From an uncultured Prevotella sp. (lineage in GTDB: Bacteria; Bacteroidota; Bacteroidia; Bacteroidales; Bacteroidaceae): a stretch of 64,000 bases of DNA. The stretch is from assembly GCA_944319795.1 (NCBI GenBank), contig CALUFA010000006.1, positions 27,681 to 91,680 on the forward strand, in the 5' to 3' direction. Made by a program: the position numbers and the translations under genes. The notes below the pieces were generated by a model. It searched no databases, had not been told where the DNA came from, and saw only the letters and a program-made list of their open reading frames with translations. Shown piece after piece: positions 51,901 through 60,658 of this stretch (its first letter is position 1; the number at the start of each line of letters is the position of its first letter).

Positions 51901-52386
51901 ATGAAAAAGAAATTGTATATATTGATGGCATTCATGGCCGTTACGTTCGGTTTTACCGCATGTAGCGACGATGATGGAGGTGATGGTGCCGGAGTTCAGC
52001 ATCCTGAGGAAGAGGTTGCTGGCACTTATTACGGCACATGGGAAGAAGTGGTTGTCAACACAGGTACCAGTGAGGAGATTTCACGTAATACGACAGAGGG
52101 CACGATAACCATTTCTCCAAACAGGCAATGGGTTGTTAATATTACTTTGAATGTTGCAGCTCCTATTATTGAAAAGGAAAAGACGGATGTTGCCAACTGC
52201 TCTGGAAACAGTGAAAGGGGATATACTATAGTCAATCCTACTGGTGGAGTCTTGTCTGAAAGCATGTACGGTGATCAGGTGATTGATGGTAATTTAACTC
52301 TTTCGTTCTCAGAGACAACGACGCAAGCCGGACGTCCGCCGTTGACATTGCAAACGACGAGGACGTTTACCGGTAAGAAACAATAA
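51901..52386 (+). CDS. Small lipoprotein of the SusC/SusD operon, unknown function
   Basis: 161 aa. Lipoprotein signal with Cys about residue 21 (GFTACSDDDGGDG) and an acidic stretch after it, as in surface-exposed lipoproteins of the phylum. The mature part shows alternating strands (AGTYYGTWEEVVVNT, EGTITISPNRQWVVNITLNV, DGNLTLSFSETTT), suggesting a small beta barrel or lipocalin-like (calycin) fold. That fold is a guess from pattern alone. 27 bp after susD. Such SusE/F-position proteins usually help hold the cargo at the surface. Confidence 0.75.
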   Translation: MKKKLYILMAFMAVTFGFTACSDDDGGDGAGVQHPEEEVAGTYYGTWEEVVVNTGTSEEISRNTTEGTITISPNRQWVVNITLNVAAPIIEKEKTDVANCSGNSERGYTIVNPTGGVLSESMYGDQVIDGNLTLSFSETTTQAGRPPLTLQTTRTFTGKKQ

Positions 52387-52398
52387 GTCTTGATAGAT

Positions 52399-52437
52399 AG
52401 GGAAGGTGCCAAGCATATAAAATTTTGGCACTTCCCT
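52399..52437 (+). terminator. Hairpin between the lipoprotein and the last operon gene
   Basis: GGGAAGGTGCCAA pairs with TTTGGCACTTCCC, then CTTAAAT. The T run is weak, so partial read-through into the gene at 52507 is possible. Confidence 0.55.
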
Positions 52438-52506
52438 TAAATAGATTCGAATAGTATTTAAATGCTATTATAAACTTAAATTATTAACAAATTAAAAAAA
52501 TCGATT

Positions 52507-53439
52507 ATGAAAAAGATGTTACTTAGCGCAGCTTTGGTTTTAGCTGCAATGTCTGTTAATGCACAGAGCATTTTCACTATCGACGGTGATGCTTTTATGA
52601 CAGCTCAAGGCTCAGCTGATCCTGAGACTGCTTTCACAGTTCAGGCCGGAACGGTTATTGATGACAATGAGAATTTCACATTGTCTATTGGTGCTACTGA
52701 TGATTACAAGGCAACAGGTGTAGCTGCTAACGATTTCTCAGCTATTCAGTTCGGTACGGTGGTTATGGATTGTTCAACCAATGGTATAACCGGTTCTAAC
52801 AATCCTAAGGATGATGCTGGTACGGCTCCGACTGACGGGTTCAACCTTCCTACCACTGGTGCATTCTTCAATCTTAAGGCAAAGAAGGATGGAGTTGTTT
52901 ATGTAGCCCACAAGGCTTCTTCAAACAAGGCTTATGCCGTATTCGAAGGAAACATGCTTGTTGCTTACACGTTTGCAATGCAGGTTGCAGAAGATCCCAA
53001 TGTTGAGAGTACCGATGGTCTGATCTCTTTCACGCTTCCCGGTGACGAGTATGGTTATTATGACACTTCGCTTGGCAAGATAGACCAGGCAATCCGTATC
53101 TTCCACGGCAATCCCGAAGCTGCTTCTGCAGGAAACGGTCTCGGCGTTATCAAGTTTGATGTTTTCGCAGGGTATAACTACACTTTCAGTGCAGCCGGTT
53201 CAAAGATGTCTTTGAAGGGTATTTGCTTCAGCGACCAGCCTGTTGACGTTACGTTGATTGGTGAAGATGGAGTTACGAAATTCCCGCTTCTTACATCTGA
53301 CCCGACCGGCATCACCGAGGTTGTTGCAGACAAGGCTGACAACGCCAACGCTCCTGCTTACAACATCGCCGGACAGCGTGTAAGCAAGAATGCTAAAGGT
53401 CTGGTAATCATCAATGGAAAGAAATATATCAATAAGTAA
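52507..53439 (+). CDS. Secreted protein with type IX sorting tail, SusC/SusD locus
   Basis: 310 aa. Signal peptide 1-19 (LAAMSVNAQ). The body (about 20-265) is beta-rich with FNLKAKKDGVVYVAHKASSN, IFHGNPEAASAGNGLG and YNYTFSAAGSKMSLKGICFS, which resembles carbohydrate-binding or jelly-roll modules but matches no family I can name. The C-terminal segment YNIAGQRVSKNAKGLVIINGKKYINK (read in parts) is the Prevotella-type type IX sorting tail. No catalytic motif is evident, so it is more likely a binding protein than an enzyme. It sits 120 bp after the lipoprotein and is separated by a hairpin. Confidence 0.8.
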   Translation: MKKMLLSAALVLAAMSVNAQSIFTIDGDAFMTAQGSADPETAFTVQAGTVIDDNENFTLSIGATDDYKATGVAANDFSAIQFGTVVMDCSTNGITGSNNPKDDAGTAPTDGFNLPTTGAFFNLKAKKDGVVYVAHKASSNKAYAVFEGNMLVAYTFAMQVAEDPNVESTDGLISFTLPGDEYGYYDTSLGKIDQAIRIFHGNPEAASAGNGLGVIKFDVFAGYNYTFSAAGSKMSLKGICFSDQPVDVTLIGEDGVTKFPLLTSDPTGITEVVADKADNANAPAYNIAGQRVSKNAKGLVIINGKKYINK

Positions 53440-53475
53440 TCAAACTGTTAAATTTTAATTACCAGACAATTTGAA

Positions 53476-53552
53476 TGGCATCGGATGTGAATCCGATTTT
53501 TACCAGACATTTTTTGAGCGGCATTGGATGTGAATCCGGTGCCGTTTTTGTG
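53476..53552 (+). terminator. Two hairpins ending the SusC/SusD operon
   Basis: ATCGGATGTGAATCCGAT followed by TTTT, then GGCATTGGATGTGAATCCGGTGCC followed by GTTTTTG. Both share the TGTGAATCCG loop-stem, and TTTTACCAGACA/TTACCAGACA precede them, so they look like a small duplication. Confidence 0.7.
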
Positions 53553-53610
53553 TCGATTACCGCTTTGTCCTTTTCTTAGGTCGTACTCGCATATAAATGT
53601 GTTTGCGGAT

Positions 53611-54026
53611 ATTCTTCGGTGTAAGGCAAATGGAATGTTCATAAGGCAAATGGAATCGTCATAAAACAAATGGAATGTTCATAAGGCAAATGGAATAATC
53701 ATAAGACAAATGAAATCATCATAAAAACGCAAGAAGTCTGTGGCATTCCGTCATTCCGGGCTTAGACCCGGAATCCAGTGCATGCAACCACGTATAATCA
53801 AAGAGGGTATTTTCTGGATTCCGGGTCTAAGCCCGGAATGACGGAATGCCACAGACTTCTTGCGTTTTTATGATGATTTCATTTGTTTTATAATGATTTC
53901 ATTTGTTTTATGATGATTTCATTTGTTTTATGATGATTTCATTTGTTTTATGATGATTTCATTTGTTTTATGATGATTTCATTTGCCTTATGATGATTCT
54001 ATTTTTCATATACCGGACTCGTGTTA
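53611..54026. repeat. MITE-like palindromic element, copy D, with arms of 20-bp tandem repeats
   Basis: Core arms AAGAAGTCTGTGGCATTCCG... (53732 onward) and their complement pair perfectly around GGAATCCAG...CTGGATTCC. Outside the core, the left arm is five exact-period 20-bp units (53623-53722, for example AAGACAAATGAAATCATCAT) and the right arm is six full units plus one decayed unit of the complement (53871-54010, TGATGATTTCATTTGTTTTA). The edges TTCGGTGTAAGG and CATATACCGGACTCGTGTT resemble the terminal repeats of copy B. Confidence 0.8.
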
Positions 54027-54370
54027 ATATGCGGCGAAACGGAGTGTGGTTGGTGGCGTTTTGCGTGGTAAAAGGTGGCGTTTTACGGCCTGATATGCCG
54101 CCTTTTGCAAGTAGGCGTGCTGGTTTGACGGTGATGGGTTAGTGTACTTGTTTGTTTTTTTATCGCTTTTTATTGTCACAATGTCACCGTGCGGCTTATT
54201 TCGTTGATTGTCAATATGTTATGGCGTGACAGTGGCGTGAATGCCACTGTCACCACTGTCACATGCGTGACGGTGGTGACAGTGTGATTCGTATTAATGT
54301 CACCGTGTAATGTTTTGACTGACAGTCGGTTATGCCGCATTGTGACATTGTGACGTTAATAGTGCTATAA
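54025..54370. repeat. ~346-bp direct repeat flanking the SusC/SusD locus, right copy
   Basis: Same order and orientation as 45980-46325. On both sides of the operon the unit directly follows a MITE-like element (copy C on the left, after a further ~120 bp; copy D on the right, directly). It contains AAAGG/CCTTT units at 54047-54110. It ends about 60 bp before the fkp stop codon. Confidence 0.82.
54175..54354. repeat. GTCAC structured element, right copy
   Basis: Same 180-bp length and spacing as the left copy. The stem GTGACAGTGGC/GCCACTGTCAC (54226-54252) is perfect here. Three substitutions relative to the left copy fall at mutually pairing positions (54231, 54248, 54281). Confidence 0.7.
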
Positions 54371-54429
54371 AGACTGTAATTCGGTTTTAACTGTCGAATG
54401 TGTCTATCGGTTTAAGGAAAAGACATTCT

Positions 54430-57270
54430 TCAGCTGCGGCTCACTTGCAGTCCTTTCGTGCTCAGGCTCATGTCTACGAAGCGTGCGTTGGCGTTGGGGC
54501 GTGCGGCGTTTAGGGTCTGCTTTATGCGCGCGGCGGCGTCTTGGTCTTTGGCTACGATGTAGAGGTAGCCGCCTCCGCCGGCTCCGGCTAATTTGTAGCC
54601 GAGGGCGTAGTCGTCGATAAGCTCGGTCATGCGGCGCACGTCGTCGGGATTCGTGCCGCTGTCGATGGCTTGGTTTTGCACCCACGTTTTGCGAACGAGG
54701 CGGCCTGTGAGGTCGAAGTCGGCGCGCTGTATGGCCTCGTACATGTCGAGCGCATGCTGTTTCATCTCGCGCAGCCGGCGCAGTTCGTCGTTCTGGTTGA
54801 GGAACATTCGTCGCACTATCTCGGCCAGGATGTTCTTAGCCGTGCGCGTTATGCCAGTATAATATAATAGGTGGCAGGGCCTGTATTCGGGCTGGGTGAA
54901 CATATCTGACGGCAACCATCGTACCGTGGGGCTTTGGTCGAAGCCTCGGCCTGTCTCGAGCAGCTTCACGCCTTGCAGTATTCCGCCGAACTGATCCTGC
55001 CAGCCGCCGCCCGTGGTGAGCAGCTGCTCGAGTACGAGTGTGCGCCGGCCTATCTCGTTCTTGTCCCACGCAAGGCCGCAGAAGTCGTTTAGTGCGCCGA
55101 GAACGGTTGACGCGAGCATGCTGCTCGTGCCTAATCCGCTACCGGCAGGGATGGCCGACAGCAACGTAAGTTCTAATCCGCAGCCGAAGGCGCGCAGCTG
55201 GCTTTCGAGCGACGGGTACGTCTCCGAGCAGTATCCGGGTTGGAATCCGGCCAGAACCAAGGCCGCCTTGGGTATCGAGAAGGGGCTGCCTACATGGTGC
55301 ATGTCGGCCAGTTGCTCGTATGTGCGCACCTCTTCCGTTGCGCCGAGGTCGATGCTGCGCAGCACGATGTGCGGCTCCTTGCACGGGCGCACGTATGCCT
55401 GCAGGGGCGGTTGGCCGTTAAGCTCTATGGCGAGGTTTACCACGCTGCCGCCTTCCATTAGGCAGTAGGGCGGCGTGTCGGTCCATCCGCCGGCTATGTC
55501 GATGCGCACGGGGCTGCGCGCCCACACTATCTGGTCGCCGTAGACCGACATGCGCGGGCTCTGCTTCTCGGCCAGCGCCTGCACGGTAAGTCCGTCGCGC
55601 AGCAGCGCGAAGGCCTTGTCTTCCGCCTGTTGGCATTCTTCGCCTTTTATCCGGGCAAGCTCAGAGCGGAACATCGAGTCGTGTATGCGCGTAAGCAGCG
55701 GCGCTGTGTCGCTTATCTGCGGCGGTTCGGGTATGCCGAAGGCGGCAAACTCGTGCGCGGCATCGTCCAAGTCTATTTGGTAAAACACGCTGTGCTCGTG
55801 GTTTTTGGCCAGCGCGCTCCAGTTTGCCGCCCTGAAACCGGCGCGCTGACGGGTTAGGCGTGCAAGGTCGGCGTTGGCCGACAGGTCGTCGGCGCTCATC
55901 TTCCGTGCCTCCGTCCATATCCGCCTGCCTTCCTGCAGACCGGGTTCGGCGAGCATCCAGCGCAGCGCAAGGCCGGCTTCTTCAACGTTTCGGCATACGG
56001 GGAAGATGCGTGCCGACTGCAAATCGGCGTTTCCCTCTATCGCGTTTACGTCTATTCCACGCTCCTCCGCCCAGTCTCTGAAAGGACGGGATATGAACTC
56101 CGTTGCCTCGTCGTGCAGGCTGCCGCGGAACTTGTCGCCGTATCCGTAAGGGCGCACGGCATAATCCGCCGCTCCTACGGGCACGATGTCGACGCACTGG
56201 CCGGGGCTTAGCGTTACCGTCCAGTCGTTCTCGGGCACTCCCGTTATTATGTTCTCATGCGCCAATGTCCACGTCTTGCCTACCCAACTGTTCTCTATCC
56301 ACAGGTTTTGGTTGGCCTCGGTGATGGGTGTTTGGGTAACGGCGTTTTGCACGAACATGGCCGGATGCGGCTTCAGCGAGTGGTGCATTATCTCGCGCTG
56401 GTCGTTTACGAGGTTCTGTACGGCTAACGTCGACGATATGATCTCATGGCTTGTGCCGAAGTGGTAAAACTCTCCGCCGGGCAACGGCAGCACGGCTACG
56501 CGCAAGGAGTTAAGCTCCTTGTCGGCTATCGACGGGTCGGTGCCCAATGCGCAGCCGAACTCTGAGTATAGATCATAGTTCTTCAGCTCGCCGCCGTGCC
56601 CCGAGCGGGCCATTAGCAGCTTTACGGCGCGGTCGCTAAGCAGCCACACGCCTATGTCGGTAAGGTAGAAATGGTCTTTCAGCAGGCGGCCGAGCGTCTG
56701 CACCGACGGCTTCTGCATCATGCACTCGAGCACCGAGGGCGTGTCGCTTTTCGATACGAACACGCCGTGGTCTTTGGCAATCTCGGGGCCGAGCCATAGC
56801 CCGTAGCACACCACGTCGGCGTCGGGCACGGGCTGCAGGGGCTGAGTGGCGCGTATGTAAACGTCGCCGCTGACGATCATCGTGTGCATGCCTTCGGGCG
56901 CAATGTCCATGATGCGCTCGTAAAGGGGCACTTGCAGCGACAGCAGGTCTTGCGAGAGGCGCTGCCCGCGCTCCCAACGGAACACGGGAACGGGCGTGAG
57001 CACCTTGCCCGAAGGGGCGTAGGCAGGCAGTCGCCGGCTTTGTCCGCCGGCGTGAAGCAGCAGCCTTTTGTCGGCCGCGAGCCATTCGTCGAACGACCGT
57101 CCGCCGCCGTGCTCGTTGTAGCAGGCCTCCAACAGCCATGTGGAACCGCCGCCTGAGCCGAGCTTGCGGCCTACGGGGTCACTCGTGCAGAACCACTCTT
57201 CGCGGCCGTATCCTGTTATTTCGTGAAAGCAGTTTACAAGGTTTGGAGGTAAAGACAATAGTTTTTTCAT
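54430..57270 (-). CDS. fkp: Bifunctional L-fucokinase / GDP-L-fucose pyrophosphorylase
   Basis: 946 aa from the ATG at 57270 (MKKLLSLPPNLV); a TTG at 57279 is possible but the ATG matches the family's beginning. B. fragilis Fkp is 949 aa. N-terminal pyrophosphorylase region about 1-430: WFCTSDPVGRKLGSGGGSTW, LLLHAGGQSRRLPAYAPSGK and IVSGDVYIRA. C-terminal GHMP kinase region about 580-946: VRIDIAGGWTDTPPY, the ATP loop IPAGSGLGTSSMLAS and AGAGGGGYLY. It turns free L-fucose into GDP-fucose through fucose-1-phosphate, for fucosylated capsule, O-antigen and glycoproteins. Host-derived fucose is the usual source in gut species. It is followed (5' side) by a TTAAG hairpin and yfhO on the same strand. 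Confidence 0.95.
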   Translation of the reverse strand: MKKLLSLPPNLVNCFHEITGYGREEWFCTSDPVGRKLGSGGGSTWLLEACYNEHGGGRSFDEWLAADKRLLLHAGGQSRRLPAYAPSGKVLTPVPVFRWERGQRLSQDLLSLQVPLYERIMDIAPEGMHTMIVSGDVYIRATQPLQPVPDADVVCYGLWLGPEIAKDHGVFVSKSDTPSVLECMMQKPSVQTLGRLLKDHFYLTDIGVWLLSDRAVKLLMARSGHGGELKNYDLYSEFGCALGTDPSIADKELNSLRVAVLPLPGGEFYHFGTSHEIISSTLAVQNLVNDQREIMHHSLKPHPAMFVQNAVTQTPITEANQNLWIENSWVGKTWTLAHENIITGVPENDWTVTLSPGQCVDIVPVGAADYAVRPYGYGDKFRGSLHDEATEFISRPFRDWAEERGIDVNAIEGNADLQSARIFPVCRNVEEAGLALRWMLAEPGLQEGRRIWTEARKMSADDLSANADLARLTRQRAGFRAANWSALAKNHEHSVFYQIDLDDAAHEFAAFGIPEPPQISDTAPLLTRIHDSMFRSELARIKGEECQQAEDKAFALLRDGLTVQALAEKQSPRMSVYGDQIVWARSPVRIDIAGGWTDTPPYCLMEGGSVVNLAIELNGQPPLQAYVRPCKEPHIVLRSIDLGATEEVRTYEQLADMHHVGSPFSIPKAALVLAGFQPGYCSETYPSLESQLRAFGCGLELTLLSAIPAGSGLGTSSMLASTVLGALNDFCGLAWDKNEIGRRTLVLEQLLTTGGGWQDQFGGILQGVKLLETGRGFDQSPTVRWLPSDMFTQPEYRPCHLLYYTGITRTAKNILAEIVRRMFLNQNDELRRLREMKQHALDMYEAIQRADFDLTGRLVRKTWVQNQAIDSGTNPDDVRRMTELIDDYALGYKLAGAGGGGYLYIVAKDQDAAARIKQTLNAARPNANARFVDMSLSTKGLQVSRS

Positions 57271-57290
57271 AAGTTGCAACGTTGTTTTTG

Positions 57291-57383
57291 GGGAATTAAG
57301 AATTAAGAGTTAAGAATTAAGAAAAATACTCTCGTTGCAACAAAACATATTTTCTTAATTCTTAAATCTTAACTCTTAATTAG
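57291..57383. repeat. TTAAGAATTAAG hairpin repeat, copy 4
   Basis: Arms AATTAAGAATTAAGAGTTAAG and the complement (CTTAATTCTTAAATCTTAACTC, in parts) around a loop ACTCTCGTTGCAACAAAACA. It lies between the yfhO-type gene and fkp on the same strand and may reduce read-through. Confidence 0.65.
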
Positions 57384-57388
57384 AAAAT

Positions 57389-59875
57389 TTATTTCTTCTT
57401 ACGCCCTCTGTACACACTTAAAGCAATGAGTATCAGCAATATGGCGTAGGCGATGTAGGCTATCGTCTCGGTGGTTGCCACCGATTTGGGGTGGAACTTC
57501 AGTTCAATCTTGTGCTTGCCGGGGGCTACGTTGAGCGCCCTCAGCAGATAGTTTACGCGGCCCAGTTCGGCCGGTTGGCCGTCTACCGTGGCCGTCCATC
57601 CGGGATAATACACTTCAGAGAACACTACCACTCCGCCTTTCGCCGAATTTACGTCGTATGCCAGCTCGTCAGACATGTACGAAGTCAGCTTCACTACCGA
57701 AGTGCTGTCCTGCCTTACGGCCGCCTTCAGTTGCTCCTTGAAGCGCTTGTCGGCTACGGCCTCGTGGCGCAGGTCTATCTTTCCTACGCGGTCTATCTCC
57801 TGGTTGGCGTTGTCTACATACTCTATTTTGTCGACGAACCATGCCGGGCCGTGTACATACGGGTTCATAACGGGCACGGTCTGTCCGTCTTGCAGGGGCA
57901 GTATGAAGTAGCGCGTGTTAAGCATGTTTATCACGGGCGATATGCTGTCGCCGTTCACTTTGGCCATGTCGCCGCCGGCGTCGGCCACCGCCGGCACTAT
58001 CTTCTGCATCTCGGGCGCGATGTAAGCCTCTATCATTTCCTGGTAGCGGCGCAGTTTCGCCGGGTGGTATCCGCCTATGCTGTTGTGGAAATACGATGTC
58101 TCGTTCTCGTTGAACGTGTTCGAGGCGAAGTTGAGCACGCGGAAATTGCCAAGGTCGGTCTTGTCGTCGAGTATCAGTTTGTCGGTGTCGGTCATGGGCA
58201 TAGGCGCCTCGCGCTCGCTGCGGTTCACGAACATATCGTTGTTTAGGTAGCGCTTGTTCACCTGCCACATGTCTATCAGGCAGAGCGCTATTATCGCCCC
58301 TACCATGTAGTTGGCCTTAAGCCGGCCGCCCTTGTATAGCAGCAGGCAGAGCGTGCCTATCACAATGATGAGCACCGAGCGCCAGCAGTCGGCCGTGAAC
58401 ACGGCTTCGCGCATCTCGCGCAGGTTGCTTACAACGGGCGTTACGTACTCTTGTGGCAGCGACGAGAGTGCCTTCATCTCGCTCGACGATATGAAATCGC
58501 TGAAGAACAGGGTGGGGAACAGGGCGAACAGGGCGGCGATACCGGCCGTAAGGGCGAAGCTGAGGTAGACCAACTTGATTTTGCGCGTAAGCAGGCCGGG
58601 GTCGTCTACTATCTTCTTCAGCGCCAGCATGGCCAACAGCGGTATGGTGAACTCGGCTATGACGAGTATCGACGCCACCGTGCGGAACTTCGAGTACATC
58701 GGCACGTAGTCGATGAAGAAGTTGGTGAAGGGCATGAAGTTCTTGCCCCACGACAGCAATACCGACAGCACCGTGGCCGCTAAGAGCGCCCACTTCATAG
58801 GCCCTTTCACGATGAACAGGCCGAGCACGAACAGCATCAGCACGAATGCGCCTACGTAAACGGGCCCTTGCGTGCCCGGCTGCTCGCCCCAATACTGGCC
58901 TATCTGCTGGTAAATCGGCAGAAACTGGTTGTCGGCGTGCTTCATGGCCGTCTCGCTTTCTACGAGCGGCACGCTGGCTCCGCCCTTCGTGTTGGGCACG
59001 AGCAGGGTCCACGTCTCGTCGATGCCGTAGCTCCATTGGGTTATGTAGTCGCGGTCGAGCCCGCTCTCCGTCTGGTTGGCGGTGTGCTTCTTTACGAGCT
59101 CGCTCTTGCCGCGCATCGACTCCTTGCTGTATTCCCACGTATGGTAAAGGTTGCTCAGGTTGAGGCAGATGCCAATCAGCGCGCCTGCGGCGCATACGGC
59201 CGTGGCCTTGCCGAAGTGGGCGAGGCGCTTCTGCCTTACGGCGTCGACGAGGAAGGCTATCACCATGAACAGGATCACGAACAGGAAGTAATACGTCATC
59301 TGTACGTGGTTGGCGTTCACCTCGAACGCCGCGAATATAGCCGTAACTATGAGTCCCCACAGGTATTTGCCGCGGTAGGCCAGCACAACTCCGCCTATCA
59401 TCGGCGGCAGGTAGGCCAAGGCCATCACCTTCCATAGGTGGCCGGCGGCGATGATGATGAAGAAATAACTTGAGAACGCCCATATTATCGAGCCGAGTAC
59501 GGCTAAGTATTGCTTGAAGTCGAAGGCCCTAAGCAGGATGTAGAAGCCTAACAGGTAGGCGAACACGAACCAAACGTTCTCGGGCAGGAACAGGTGGTAG
59601 GCGTTGACCACTTGCCCCAGGGCCTTCGAGCTGGTGTATTCGGGGGCGGTCTGGTAGGTCGGCATTCCGCTGAACACCGAGTTCATCCAGCGCGACACTT
59701 CGCCCGTCTTCTCCCTGTGCTCGGCCATTTCGCGGCCGAGCCCCTTCGCTGCGGCCGAGTCGTGGCGGTAAAGTATCTTGCCCTCGATGTCGGCCGGGAA
59801 GAAGTATGCGAACGATATTAGCGCAAACAGCACTACGGCCAGCACGTCGGGCAGGAATTTTTTCCAGGTTTCCAT
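57389..59875 (-). CDS. YfhO-family multi-pass membrane protein
   Basis: 828 aa with about 12-14 hydrophobic segments (for example LAVVLFALISFAYFFPADIE at the N terminus and IAYIAYAILLILIALSVYRG at the C terminus). A periplasmic domain near 600-780 contains NFRVLNFASNTFNENETSYFHNSIGGYH and KGGVVVFSEVYYPGWTATVDG, both characteristic of YfhO. Members resemble GT-C glycosyltransferases; in Gram-positive bacteria YfhO helps glycosylate lipoteichoic acid. In Bacteroidetes the substrate is unknown, but transfer of sugars from a lipid carrier is likely. Its place upstream of fkp suggests, without proof, a link to surface fucosylation. Confidence 0.85.
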   Translation of the reverse strand: METWKKFLPDVLAVVLFALISFAYFFPADIEGKILYRHDSAAAKGLGREMAEHREKTGEVSRWMNSVFSGMPTYQTAPEYTSSKALGQVVNAYHLFLPENVWFVFAYLLGFYILLRAFDFKQYLAVLGSIIWAFSSYFFIIIAAGHLWKVMALAYLPPMIGGVVLAYRGKYLWGLIVTAIFAAFEVNANHVQMTYYFLFVILFMVIAFLVDAVRQKRLAHFGKATAVCAAGALIGICLNLSNLYHTWEYSKESMRGKSELVKKHTANQTESGLDRDYITQWSYGIDETWTLLVPNTKGGASVPLVESETAMKHADNQFLPIYQQIGQYWGEQPGTQGPVYVGAFVLMLFVLGLFIVKGPMKWALLAATVLSVLLSWGKNFMPFTNFFIDYVPMYSKFRTVASILVIAEFTIPLLAMLALKKIVDDPGLLTRKIKLVYLSFALTAGIAALFALFPTLFFSDFISSSEMKALSSLPQEYVTPVVSNLREMREAVFTADCWRSVLIIVIGTLCLLLYKGGRLKANYMVGAIIALCLIDMWQVNKRYLNNDMFVNRSEREAPMPMTDTDKLILDDKTDLGNFRVLNFASNTFNENETSYFHNSIGGYHPAKLRRYQEMIEAYIAPEMQKIVPAVADAGGDMAKVNGDSISPVINMLNTRYFILPLQDGQTVPVMNPYVHGPAWFVDKIEYVDNANQEIDRVGKIDLRHEAVADKRFKEQLKAAVRQDSTSVVKLTSYMSDELAYDVNSAKGGVVVFSEVYYPGWTATVDGQPAELGRVNYLLRALNVAPGKHKIELKFHPKSVATTETIAYIAYAILLILIALSVYRGRKKK

Positions 59876-59912
59876 TATTCTTTCGTATTTTTAGTGATTA
59901 TTTTTCGTGATG

Positions 59913-59920
59913 CAAAGATA
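59913..59920 (-). promoter_or_regulatory. -7 promoter box TATCTTTG for the yfhO-type gene
   Basis: Exact TAnnTTTG match on the minus strand, 38 bp before the ATG. Confidence 0.65.
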
Positions 59921-60083
59921 GTGCAAGCTGAGCGCAATGCAAAATAAATGCGAGAAAAACGAGTATTTATTTTCATGCCGGGGCGCAGCCTATATTATCC
60001 GAAGATAATATATTAAATCAAAAATGAAAAATGAAAAATGGAAAATCATGGAAAATCCTGGGATGCTTGAATGAAAAATTTAA

Positions 60084-60295
60084 ATGAATATCCGTATCTG
60101 CCCCAATACACTGCATCCTTTTCTAAGAAGTCTGTTGCATACCGTCATTCCGGGCCGGGACCCGGAATCCAGAAATCACCCATTCTTAAAAACCTGAGTG
60201 TATAAACTGGATTCCGGGTCCCGGCCCGGAATGACGGTATGCAACAGATTTCTTAGAAAAGGATGCAACGTATTGGGCAAATGTGGATATTCATT
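60084..60295. repeat. MITE-like palindromic element, copy E, with a different outer arm
   Basis: The core TAAGAAGTCTGTTGCATACCG...GGAATCCAG pairs with its complement, as in the other copies. Outside it the arms read AATGAATATCCGTATCTGCC...TTGCATCCTTTTC (with changes on the other side), unlike the CGTGAGTTCGGTATAAG ends of copy B. Total paired arm length is about 88 bp each side. Confidence 0.75.
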
Positions 60296-60552
60296 ATAAG
60301 CAATGTAGTAATGAAAAATGAATAATGAAAACCATGAAGGGTTTTAGATTAAAATAGGGCCGGTAACGGGTGTCAATGTATATGTCGTTTTGATTGCGTT
60401 TACGGCTGAAGGGGTTACAAAACGACATCGGCCGAAGTAAGGAACTTTGACAATTAAAAATCATGAAACAGACGAAAAAAAGACGGAATGCAGGCTACTT
60501 AAACAATGCGAACAGGCATTAAGACCATAATCCGACGGGTGTTCGCAGTACG

Positions 60553-60658
60553 AAAGGATGCTTTTCCGGCTGCCGTTTACGGCCTTTTGTGATGCAAAAG
60601 GCCGTAAACGGCGATGCCAAAGGTGTCCTTTGGCATCATCAAAGGCCGCTTTCGGCAT
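60553..60658. repeat. AAAGG/CCTTT fold-back repeat, copy 10
   Basis: GAAAGGATGCTTTTCC, AAAAGGCCGTAAACGGC, CCAAAGGTGTCCTTTGGC and CAAAGGCCGCTTTCGGC units. GCCGTTTACGGCCTTTTG faces CAAAAGGCCGTAAACGGC as a perfect 18-bp inverted repeat. Confidence 0.65.

Noticed and set aside
53623-54010. 20-bp tandem arrays considered as a CRISPR array
   Set aside because: The units are contiguous without spacers, and no cas gene is present; they form inverted arms of a palindromic element.
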